12,500 bases of DNA from positions 22,501 through 35,000 of the forward strand of contig JAWQFJ010009692.1 in NCBI GenBank assembly GCA_034096865.1, written 5' to 3'. Below the pieces are notes generated by a model that searched no databases, was not told where the DNA came from, and saw only the letters and a list, made by a program, of their open reading frames with translations. Shown here piece by piece: positions 8,401 through 12,500 of the stretch; the first letter of the stretch is position 1, and every line of letters starts with the position of its first letter. Position numbers and translations under genes: made by a program. Source of the DNA: Theodoxus fluviatilis. Its lineage: Eukaryota > Mollusca > Gastropoda > Cycloneritida > Neritidae.

Positions 8401-10939
8401 GTGAAGAACGGTACATGATATTACAAATTAATACAAAGTTATTTACAATAATTAAAAGAAGAAAAAAAACACAAATTTGCCCGAACAATGTAGCATATTT
8501 CAAAGAATAAGCTTGATTCCACATTCATGTCATGTATATGAACATCAATCACGAATAAGAATAAAAGGCTATAATCATTAGACGAGACACTAAGAGTGTG
8601 TGAAATTTCATTGAAACGGAAGCCTAAACAAAGGAGGTAAAAAGAACAAACAAACAGAATTATGAAAAAATGAAATCTACTGTCTCTTATTGAGAAGGCT
8701 GATGGTTTCAGTGATAAAAGAGCTTCTTTGGGCACTTCGGAAGTTGCATCCTGTGGTCTCTGATGGCAGCAGGATGGACTCTTTGTGGAGAGGATGGGAA
8801 GGATTTCGTCTGACTGCTTTCACTTTGTTCCATGCCCTGTCATTCAAAAGTTCATATAAATAACGACATCTGACAAAACAAATGTAAAACGTATGAGTAT
8901 CTATCTTTACGCAGATCTGGAACACCTTCTTCGGCGGTCGCTACATCATCACCTTGATGGGTGTCTTTTCCATCTACACCGGCATGATCTACAATGATTG
9001 TTACTCCAAGGCCTTCAACATCTTTGGATCCGCTTGGTACCCCAACTACACGTGCGTGTCCTCTCTACCTCTTTGCTTTGCATATTTGTGGCTAAACTGG
9101 TTCAGCGTTTCACGTGTCCTGCATGCTAGTGACCACCATTACTTAGTTTATGGGTAGGCGTCACCAAAACTGAAAATCCCGAAGGCTTTGGACAACTTAC
9201 TCTTTGCAGGTACTCCAAAATATTTCCCCCCACCTATCCATATTGCAGATACACATTTCTATTTCGAGATTGAGTATTTTCAGGGGAAAATGTTTATTCC
9301 TCGAACAACTGTAGGAGTAAATATCTGTGCTGTTTCTATCTCATATATGGAATTAGCCATCATTATAAGAAATAGAACAATTTTCAACAACAATGTCCAC
9401 TCCCCCCCCCCCCCCCCCCCTTCCCCAATCCGATTACTGCTTCTTTCACTAACAATACATAAAAATGTGTAAACTTTGCTTTGAAATCAGAGTACTTCAG
9501 TGTTTCGTGCTGTTTCATTTAATGTGCAACTTAAAAAAATCCAACTCCTCTTCCAAATGACAAATGCCTTGGTTACCTTTTCCGTTTTACAGGGAGGGAG
9601 ATCTGCAATCTCATACTCTTATCCTGAATCCCGAACACCTCTTCAGACAAGGCACCCCGTACGAGTTTGGCCTTGACCCCGTGAGTAATATTATTCATGC
9701 CCTTGCGGGTCATGTCTCAATAAGTTTTTGTCAACATGTACATAGGCCCATATAAGCCATCGGGGGTGGGGGTGGGGGGGAGGGAGGGGGGAGAGGGGTG
9801 GGGGAGGGGTGGGGTGGGGGGGAACTAACCTAAAAATAATCAGAAATGTTGAAAACGTGCATTGCCTGTGTTTATGTTCCATGCCACCAACCAATTGACT
9901 TAGTGACTTAGGACTATCCCTGCTACCCCTGCCACGACCTGCTTAAGACTGCGCATGCGGTGCAGAGGGTTTTGGAGTTAATAATGGTTTTCAACAATTT
10001 CCTCCCGCCCACCAAATACGGGAAGATGACAACAAGCTGCGATGGTGTATTCTTCACGTTTGCAGGCCGATCTGCTTGGGTAAACTTCAGGAATGAATTC
10101 ATTGTTCTTTGTGTCGTTCTAACGGCAGATCTGGGCGGTGGCTTTCAACAAGATTACCTTCATGAACTCCTTCAAGATGAAGAGTGCTGTCATCATGGGC
10201 ATCACGCAGATGTTGTTCGGCGTCTGCCTGAGCGTCTTCAACAACGTGTGAGTGTAACACGCATTTCTTGTTTCACCCACTTTACTCCCACACCAACCCC
10301 ATTATCACATCTGTACTTGATTCACAAAAAGCATCATTCATAAGAAGCAGTAACAAGAACACAATTATCCATCCACTTTCTATCCATACCCGCCGCTGCC
10401 GATACTACCGTCGCTTTCTCTACTGCCATCATATGTCTTACTGTCATACATCATACCGTCGTCATCGCAACGACCACAGTTACCTCCCATAATGGCAACT
10501 ACCATATCGTCACCATAACAATATTCAGTATCATCCCCGTCATTTGTACCATTATTATCACCATCAGAGCCACTACGAGCATCACCATCACCATCACCAT
10601 TACTACCGTACCATTGCTGCCACTTCATTAGTGCCACAGACCTTAACCACTGTCGCCATCACCATGAGAACCTTTGCCAGTGGTCTCAACAATTTTGCTG
10701 TAGTGTTGTTCGTACAACAAATATAGTTGTTTGTTTGTTTGTCTGTCTGTCTGTCTGTCTTATCATTGAACGTATCGTTGATTTCAGCCACTTCCGCAAA
10801 CCCCTGGATTTCTTCTGCGAGTTCATCCCAGAGTTCATCTTCCTGATGAGTCTCTTTGGCTACCTGGTGGCTATCATCTACTACAAATGGGTCACCTTCA
10901 CTCCCTTTCAGTCCGCATGCGCTCCCTCCCTCCTGATCC
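1..10939 (+). CDS. ATP6V0A: V-type H+-ATPase 116-kDa subunit a, internal part of a multi-exon gene (both ends outside the window)
   Basis: This subunit is part of the membrane V0 sector. Its cytosolic N-terminal domain acts as a stator arm, and its membrane C-terminal domain forms the proton half-channels beside the c-ring (family knowledge). Ten segments join to 427 residues with phases 0,2,0,0,1,0,2,0,2,1 and canonical GT-AG borders throughout. Recognisable blocks in order are [38 protein letters not shown], the family-diagnostic [41 protein letters not shown] and LFGYLV. About half of a typical ~830-residue subunit is present. Residues such as [17 protein letters not shown] and PPTF look closer to vertebrate a2 than a1 from memory. 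I therefore leave the isoform open. The gene is incomplete at both ends, with no frameshift or stop inside the exons. The family assignment is very secure; exact exon edges rest on phase and family fit, not on transcripts. Confidence 0.96.
107..1556 (+). other. Intron 1 (1,450 bp), no recognisable element
   Basis: The intron is bounded by GTACGT and TTTCAG with a good pyrimidine stretch (TTCTTTTCTTCCTTTCAG). It is AT-rich and without tandem repeats. Short open frames near 926-1281 on both strands show no family resemblance and no coding-like conservation pattern. I see no RNA gene or mobile-element fragment in it. Confidence 0.75.
1557..1639 (+). CDS. ATP6V0A: Subunit a exon 2 of window
   Basis: This exon encodes visible residues 36-62 plus two bases of Gly63: [20 protein letters not shown] then IVHKVCDG. 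It matches the conserved 'VFIIFFQGDQLKNRVKKICEGF' block of the cytosolic domain. The acceptor is TTTCAG at 1551-1556. The donor GTAGGC starts at 1640 and splits the glycine codon GG|C, which is completed by the first base of the next exon. Reading on past 1639 meets TAG at 1641-1643. The open frames of the downstream repeat array therefore cannot be an in-frame extension of this exon. Confidence 0.94.
1711..4158. repeat. Intronic minisatellite: 63 tandem units of 40 bp (45 copies) or 36 bp (18 copies)
   Basis: Hand partitioning at each ACTGTATCGATG gives 63 head-to-tail units, and 45x40 + 18x36 equals the 2,448 bp observed. Units share ATCGAT, TTGGGCCAGGTCT and a final CCTCC. The 36-bp form lacks four bases (CGGT, or equivalently TCGG) after GGTCT. 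A second variable site is TACATCC versus TACACCC. Most copies are otherwise identical, implying recent expansion or homogenisation. A partial unit (ACTGG) follows at 4159. The unit has no stop codon in any of the six frames, so very long spurious open frames (up to ~740 codons) arise on both strands. Lack of fixed frame (40 is not a multiple of 3), intronic position and the stop right after exon 2 argue against coding. It has no spacers and is not a CRISPR array. Confidence 0.98.
4164..4905 (+). other. Unique 3' part of intron 2; unassigned short open frame at 4503-4733
   Basis: No repeat or transposon was recognised here. A 76-codon plus-strand frame at 4503-4733 has a charged, coding-like composition (for example [16 protein letters not shown] near its end). 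It has no family I recognise, stops at 4731-4733, and overlaps open frames on the minus strand. It could be a remnant of an old mobile-element gene or chance. It is not called as a gene. Confidence 0.4.
4906..4999 (+). CDS. ATP6V0A: Subunit a exon 3 of window
   Basis: The first base completes Gly63, followed by visible residues 64-94: [19 protein letters not shown] ... RLDDLKM. It corresponds to the family block 'GFRASLYPCPETPQERKEM...TRIDDLQM', with SLYPCPE invariant-looking. The acceptor is CCGCAG (4900-4905). The donor GTCAGT at 5000 is non-optimal. It is required because the next exon begins with GTC (Val), so M|V falls at the junction in phase 0. The segment ends the distal lobe and re-enters the long coiled-coil arm of the cytosolic domain (family knowledge). 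Confidence 0.95.
5000..5611 (+). other. Intron 3 (612 bp), dominated by low-complexity DNA
   Basis: The donor is GTCAGT and the acceptor CTCCAG. Unique sequence occupies 5000-5190 and 5480-5611; the middle is the pyrimidine/CA tract annotated separately. The final ~30 bases (TTTGCCTCCAG) give an ordinary acceptor. Frames that run through the tract into exon 4 are open only because the repeat has no stops. Confidence 0.85.
5193..5478. repeat. Compound simple-sequence block: C/T-rich tract, (TC)n, (CA)n
   Basis: Bases 5193-5338 are almost wholly C and T, with a run of C from 5199 to 5209 and CCCT/CCTCC motifs. An uninterrupted TC dinucleotide run of about 26 copies follows (5339-5391). A CA run with a few CG interruptions occupies 5408-5478. 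The long homopyrimidine strand could form a triplex, and the CA run could form Z-DNA (general knowledge). Proline/serine-rich and SL-rich open frames here are artefacts. Confidence 0.95.
5612..5824 (+). CDS. ATP6V0A: Subunit a exon 4 of window
   Basis: This is the largest exon, at 71 codons (visible residues 95-165). It starts [17 protein letters not shown], continues through [20 protein letters not shown] and LIAECWTP, and ends [10 protein letters not shown]. It matches the coiled-coil return arm and proximal lobe of the cytosolic domain ('VLNQTEDHRQRVL...[28 protein letters not shown]'). The acceptor CTCCAG ends at 5611. The donor GTGGGT at 5825 gives GAG|GTGGGT, phase 0. The alternative GT at 5829 would leave a different phase that does not fit exon 5. 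No indels relative to the human paralogues are evident across the junction. Confidence 0.96.
5825..6548 (+). other. Intron 4 (724 bp), no recognisable element
   Basis: The donor is GTGGGT. The acceptor is TTGCAG, preceded by a pyrimidine-rich run (GGTTTCGTCTCTGTTGCAG). The sequence is AT-rich and unique. I see no tandem repeat, transposon or RNA gene. Minus-strand frames at 5593-6147 overlap exon 4 and are shadows. Confidence 0.75.
6549..6699 (+). CDS. ATP6V0A: Subunit a exon 5 of window
   Basis: This exon gives visible residues 166-215 plus one base of residue 216: [20 protein letters not shown], then [21 protein letters not shown] and VAEYMEVNP. It corresponds to 'SGSTVPSILNRMQT...[31 protein letters not shown]', the last cytosolic stretch before the first membrane helix. 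The acceptor TTGCAG ends at 6548. The donor GTAAAC at 6700-6705 leaves a single A in phase 1. The next exon supplies CC, so the residue following Asn-Pro becomes Thr where the family has Ala. Confidence 0.95.
6700..7718 (+). other. Intron 5 (1,019 bp), no recognisable element
   Basis: The donor is GTAAAC. The acceptor is TTCCAG, with only a weak pyrimidine tract in the preceding 40 bases (mixed sequence around GGGTCGTTCCAG). The interior is unique and contains short open frames on both strands with no family resemblance. A poor acceptor here may matter for splicing of exon 6. Confidence 0.7.
7719..7858 (+). CDS. ATP6V0A: Subunit a exon 6 of window (first membrane helix)
   Basis: Two bases complete residue 216 (ACC, Thr). 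Residues 217-262 follow, beginning [17 protein letters not shown], then [20 protein letters not shown] and [23 protein letters not shown] is the hallmark of eukaryotic V-ATPase a subunits and marks the first transmembrane segment. The acceptor TTCCAG ends at 7718. The donor GTGAGG at 7859 follows GAG, phase 0. The DNE end joins IWNTFF of the next exon, reproducing a DNEIWNTFF string I recall from vertebrate a2 paralogues. Confidence 0.96.
7859..8289 (+). other. 5' part of intron 6, no recognisable element
   Basis: Intron 6 runs 7859-8914 (1,056 bp; GTGAGG to ACGCAG). Its first ~430 bases are unique sequence with no tandem repeat and no recognised mobile element. The LINE fragment begins at the pentanucleotide run that follows. 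Confidence 0.65.
8290..8870 (-). mobile_element. Antisense 3' fragment of a CR1/L2-like non-LTR retrotransposon with (TATTG)n tail
   Basis: Read on the minus strand, about 8860-8677 encodes a typical C-terminal end of LINE reverse transcriptases. The pieces are [20 protein letters not shown], then [13 protein letters not shown], and [13 protein letters not shown] before a stop. The pattern 'HPL...LLPS......R...SFI..AI.LLN' is what I recognise from this group. About 380 bases of AT-rich 3' untranslated sequence follow, ending in TATTG repeats (plus-strand 8293-8316, ATACAATACAATACAATA). The catalytic domain is absent, so this is a 5'-truncated dead copy. Its upstream limit is estimated only: the homology fades near 8860-8870, within about 50 bases of the exon 7 acceptor. 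Clade assignment is tentative. Confidence 0.62.
8293..8316. repeat. Pentanucleotide run (AATAC)n / (TATTG)n
   Basis: About four and a half copies of a 5-base unit, grading into AATAAATAAAA. On the minus strand it sits exactly at the 3' end of the LINE fragment. It is best read as that element's short tandem tail. Confidence 0.85.
8915..9051 (+). CDS. ATP6V0A: Subunit a exon 7 of window (second membrane helix and start of luminal loop)
   Basis: This exon gives visible residues 263-307 plus two bases of Thr308: [45 protein letters not shown]. It matches '[34 protein letters not shown]'. A hydrophobic segment spans roughly 272-289. An N-glycosylation sequon N306-Y307-T308 lies in the luminal loop, with its Thr codon AC|G divided by intron 7. 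The acceptor ACGCAG ends at 8914. The donor GTGCGT at 9052 leaves phase 2, fitting exon 8. GTGTCC at 9056 would break the frame. Confidence 0.95.
9052..9592 (+). other. Intron 7 (541 bp)
   Basis: The donor is GTGCGT. The acceptor is TTACAG with a clear pyrimidine stretch (CCTTTTCCGTTTTACAG). Apart from the C19 run it is AT-rich unique sequence with no recognisable element. Confidence 0.8.
9402..9420. repeat. Homopolymer run of 19 cytosines
   Basis: Nineteen C residues in a row, then TTCCCC. Such runs are unstable and prone to sequencing and assembly length error, so the exact length should be treated with caution. Confidence 0.95.
9593..9680 (+). CDS. ATP6V0A: Subunit a exon 8 of window (luminal loop)
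   Basis: The first base completes Thr308. Residues 309-337 read [20 protein letters not shown] then TPYEFGLDP. It corresponds to the variable first luminal loop of the family ('...LQLNPALPGVFGGPYPFGIDP'), conserved only at the LNP and PYxFGxDP blocks, as expected for this loop. The loop is shorter than in human a1 by roughly ten residues. The acceptor TTACAG ends at 9592. The donor GTGAGT at 9681 is consensus, phase 0. Confidence 0.94.
9762..9822 (+). repeat. G-rich tract with many G-runs (G-quadruplex potential)
   Basis: About 60 bases of G with scattered T and A. It contains more than ten runs of three or more G separated by one or two bases, for example GGGGGTGGGGGTGGG. By the usual sequence rule this is a strong quadruplex candidate on the coding strand, so it would also be present in the pre-mRNA. 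Confidence 0.9.
9950..9960. promoter_or_regulatory. Possible NRF1-like site (TGCGCATGCGG), unproven
   Basis: The core CGCATGCG is a perfect 8-base palindrome and the 11-mer departs from the NRF1 consensus YGCGCAYGCGCR at one position. It lies deep in an intron, with no promoter evidence nearby. A single short motif of this kind can occur by chance. Confidence 0.2.
10129..10247 (+). CDS. ATP6V0A: Subunit a exon 9 of window (third membrane helix)
   Basis: This exon gives visible residues 338-376 plus two bases of Val377: [18 protein letters not shown], then [21 protein letters not shown]. It matches '[39 protein letters not shown]'. A hydrophobic helix covers roughly 355-374. The acceptor CGGCAG ends at 10128. 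Of two nearby donors, the consensus GTGAGT at 10248 is chosen because it leaves phase 2 and gives V-H-F after joining exon 10. GTGTGA at 10246 would shift the frame. Confidence 0.95.
10380..10690. repeat. Degenerate CAT/CAC/TAC-rich region
   Basis: A loose 3- and 6-base periodicity (ACCATCACCATCACCATCACC-like stretches, clearest around 10577-10605) extends over some 300 bases with many substitutions. It looks like an old, decayed trinucleotide microsatellite. His/Tyr-rich and Asp/Gly-rich frames here are artefacts. Confidence 0.6.
10729..10760. repeat. Compound microsatellite (TTTG)3 (GTCT)5
   Basis: Three TTTG units run directly into five GTCT units, ending 27 bases before exon 10. The pyrimidine content overlaps the region where the branch point and polypyrimidine tract of intron 9 should lie. 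Confidence 0.9.
10788..10939 (+). CDS. ATP6V0A: Subunit a exon 10 of window (fourth membrane helix)
   Basis: The first base completes Val377. Residues 378-427 read [35 protein letters not shown] and APSLLI, ending with one base (C) of the next codon. It matches '[35 protein letters not shown]...ENAPSLLIHF'. The leftover C fits the His that follows in the family. The acceptor TTTCAG ends at 10787 and the donor GTGAGT starts at 10940. The continuing exon (HFINMFL-like) was not found in the remaining 1.5 kb, so intron 10 runs past the window. Confidence 0.96.
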
Positions 10940-11096
10940 GTGAGTTCTCAACGGCCGTGAAGTTCGTCTAATAATGGAATTGACATAACATTTAATGAAA
11001 CAGCATACTAAATAATGAAACAAAAAACATATTAGCCTTCTGCTTGTAGTCTTCAAATATAAAGAAAAAAATGGGGGAAAAGGGTGGGTGGATGAG

Positions 11097-11190
11097 AGGT
11101 GGAAAGTGGGTGGGAGGTGGAAAGTGGGTGGGAGGTGGAAAGTGGGTGGGAGGTGGAAAGTGGGTGGGAGGTGGAAAGTGGGTGGGAGGT
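11097..11190. repeat. 18-bp G-rich minisatellite, 5 full copies plus a partial
   Basis: The unit AGGTGGAAAGTGGGTGGG repeats perfectly from 11097 to 11186, followed by AGGT. The flanking 11072-11096 (GGGGGAAAAGGGTGGGTGG) is a degenerate version. G-runs on the plus strand also make it a quadruplex candidate. The 18-base unit keeps frames open, producing spurious Gly/Trp-rich and Pro/His-rich frames. Confidence 0.95.
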
Positions 11191-11584
11191 ACTGAATGGT
11201 GTATTCCCCTGGGACGGTTGTGTTCCGCGTCAGCTCTCTTTATGAACAACGAAAGAATGTAAAAGATTGCTGCCACATCAGCCATGTAATGCTGAATTGC
11301 CAGACGACTTTGTGGTTCTTCAGGGTAAGGCACTAGTAAAGACTCTGATATTTTACACAACGAGAAACTTTCCATACTGTTGCAGGATATAATGCTTTTT
11401 TGGTCTTACAACAACATCTTATTTTTCGCATTGCATACACTACTCAGCTGCAGCAGGTTGTGAACTGATTACTCGGTTTAAGGCAAAAAGATTCATCATT
11501 TGACTCAGCAATCGAAGAATAAAATCTAACTTGATTTGAAACACAGACCTTTAAAGCGATATGGGGGAAATAAAAACACGACCC

Positions 11585-11804
11585 GTATGTATGTATGTAT
11601 GTATGTATGTATGTATGTATGTATGTATGTATGTATGTATGTATGTATGTATGTATGTATGTATGTATGTATGTATGTATGTATGTATGTATGTATGTAT
11701 GTATGTATGTATGTATGTATGTATGTATGTATGTATGTATGTATGTATGTATGTATGTATGTATGTATGTATGTATGTATGTATGTATGTATGTATGTAT
11801 GTAT
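11585..11804. repeat. Tetranucleotide array (GTAT)55
   Basis: Fifty-five uninterrupted GTAT units (220 bp) with no visible substitution. On the minus strand it is (ATAC)n starting exactly where the 3' end of the LINE fragment stops, so it was probably seeded by the element's tandem tail. Perfect purity suggests recent expansion. The MYVC- and HTYI-type open frames are artefacts. Confidence 0.97.
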
Positions 11805-12500
11805 TTTGACTCTTATATAGCGCCAATCTCACACCCAAAGGCATGCTCAAGGCGCTTAACACGTTCACCCTTTGAATAAAAGAATTTTTAGCTGTGACTT
11901 GAAAGTCTGTATTGAAGGAGATTTTCTCAGTCTGTCTGGGATATCGTTCCAGAGTTTTGGTCCAGCATACGAGAATGCTCTCTCTCCAGATCTCTTGGTG
12001 TTGTAGCGTGGCACATGGAGTAATGACTGCGCCGAAGATCTGAGGTCCCTCACAGGCTTATAAGTCTTGAAGAGCTCAACCAGATACAGCGGGGTCAAAC
12101 CATTGACGCACTTGAACTCATGACACAGTGTTTTGAACATAATACGTTAGTGGACAGGCAGCCAGTGTAGCTCTCAAAGGATGGGTGCTATGTGAGAACG
12201 ATTAGGTGGACGTTTCACTATACGTGCTGCGGTGTTCTGCACCTGTTGAAGTCTTCGGAGATGTTCTTGGTTTTCACCTAGCAGAAGGCTATTACAGTAA
12301 TCAAGATTAGACATCACCAACGTCAATACAAGAGTTGTGGCCGATTTTTCAGTCAGGCATTGTCTGATACTTGAGATACGTCGGAGCTGCCAGTAGGAGG
12401 AAGAGATCGTTTTGCTACATGTGGCCCCATAGAAAAATGCTCATCGATCTTTACGCCAAGATATGTCACACACCTTGTCCCACTGCGTTTCAGAGTACAT
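11805..12500 (-). mobile_element. Antisense 3' part of a second CR1/L2-like LINE, decayed; runs off the right edge
   Basis: Read on the minus strand from 12500, the reverse transcriptase C-terminal region appears in order. First come TYLGVKIDEHFSMG and, after a frameshift near 12410-12425, YWQLRRISSIRQCLTEKSA. Next are SNLDYCNSLLLG (about 12288-12309), RRLQQVQNTAARIVKRP and ELHWLPVH. The end is LRSSAQSLLHVPRYN, SGERAFSYAGPKLWNDIPDR and FKSQLKILLFKG before a TGA at 11865-11867. In-frame stops lie at 12174-12176 and 12147-12149, so this copy is non-functional. A short 3' region (AAGCGCCTTGAGCATG ... GGCGCTATATAAG on the minus strand) of the type common in this group leads into the tetranucleotide array. 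The catalytic core lies outside the window or was lost by 5' truncation. Confidence 0.85.
11865..12490 (-). pseudogene. Reverse transcriptase C-terminal region, broken by one frameshift and two stops
   Basis: This is the coding remnant of the LINE described above. The longest intact piece is the last 91 codons (11865-12140). Upstream the same frame continues through TAA (12147-12149) and TGA (12174-12176). Neighbouring family members usually have 'PILRELHWLPV', so the TGA most simply derives from CGA by C-to-T change. Only the thumb/tail part of the polymerase is visible; the catalytic aspartates are not in the window. Confidence 0.82.

Larger units (their letters stand above)
9681..10128 (+). 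other. Intron 8 (448 bp)
   Basis: The donor is GTGAGT and the acceptor CGGCAG. It contains the G-rich tract at 9762-9822 and a near-consensus NRF1-like palindrome around 9950-9960. The rest is unique sequence. Confidence 0.8.
10248..10787 (+). other. Intron 9 (540 bp), largely low-complexity
   Basis: The donor is GTGAGT and the acceptor TTTCAG. It contains the trinucleotide-like region and the (TTTG)(GTCT) microsatellite annotated separately. No gene or mobile element is recognised. Confidence 0.82.
10940..12500 (+). other. Start of intron 10 (>1,560 bp), repeat- and LINE-bearing
   Basis: The donor is GTGAGT. It contains an 18-bp minisatellite, a tetranucleotide array and an antisense LINE fragment (separate entries). 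The unique stretch 11191-11584 shows no recognisable element. No acceptor followed by the expected subunit a continuation was found. Confidence 0.8.

Noticed and set aside
10380..10637. Asp/Gly-rich and His/Tyr-rich frames in intron 9
   Set aside because: They come from the degenerate CAT/CAC-rich region, and composition alone explains them.
11536..11879. Open frames encoding repeated MYVC or HTYI
   Set aside because: They are pure translations of the (GTAT)55 microsatellite.
10940..12500. Search for the next subunit a exon (HFINMFL-like continuation)
   Set aside because: No acceptor followed by a matching phase-1 reading was found. The sequence is repeats and LINE, so the exon must lie beyond the window.
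1..12500. A novel multi-gene system or defence locus
   Set aside because: Only one cellular gene (V-ATPase subunit a) and two LINE fragments can be supported; everything else is intronic repeat or unassigned unique sequence.

Overview
The window is eukaryotic (metazoan) genomic DNA. It carries the middle of one multi-exon plus-strand gene, which encodes the 116-kDa a subunit of the V-type H+-ATPase (V0 sector; ATP6V0A family). The organism is probably an aquatic invertebrate. The reasons are an intron-dense, GT-AG spliced gene, large amounts of simple-sequence DNA, and two antisense fragments of CR1/L2-like LINEs ending in short tandem tails. The phylum cannot be fixed from the sequence alone.

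Gene layout. Ten coding segments can be read: <1-106, 1557-1639, 4906-4999, 5612-5824, 6549-6699, 7719-7858, 8915-9051, 9593-9680, 10129-10247 and 10788-10939. Their phases match at every junction. Spliced, they give 427 uninterrupted residues, starting in the distal cytosolic N-terminal domain and running through roughly the first four membrane segments. The 5' exons (about the first 180 residues by family comparison) lie left of the window. The C-terminal third, including the TM7 arginine essential for proton transport, lies to the right. No promoter, start codon, stop codon or polyadenylation site of this gene is present.

Non-coding layout. Intron 1 (107-1556) shows nothing recognisable. 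Intron 2 (1640-4905) is dominated by a 63-unit minisatellite (1711-4158) of 40-bp and 36-bp monomers with clear higher-order organisation. Intron 3 carries a ~200-bp pyrimidine tract followed by (TC)n and (CA)n just upstream of exon 4. Intron 6 holds an antisense LINE 3' fragment ending in a (TATTG)n tail, and its other end nearly touches the exon 7 acceptor. Intron 7 has a C19 run. Intron 8 has a G-rich tract. Intron 9 has a degenerate trinucleotide-like region and a (TTTG)(GTCT) microsatellite near the acceptor. Intron 10 has an 18-bp G-rich minisatellite, a 55-copy tetranucleotide array, and abutting it the 3' part of a second, decayed antisense LINE.

Most long open frames in the window are artefacts of stop-free tandem repeats, open in all six frames, and are not genes. 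I found no new multi-gene system. The most notable items are the domain structure of the intronic minisatellite, the association of short tandem arrays with LINE 3' ends, and a non-consensus residue at the exon 5/6 junction of the V-ATPase gene.
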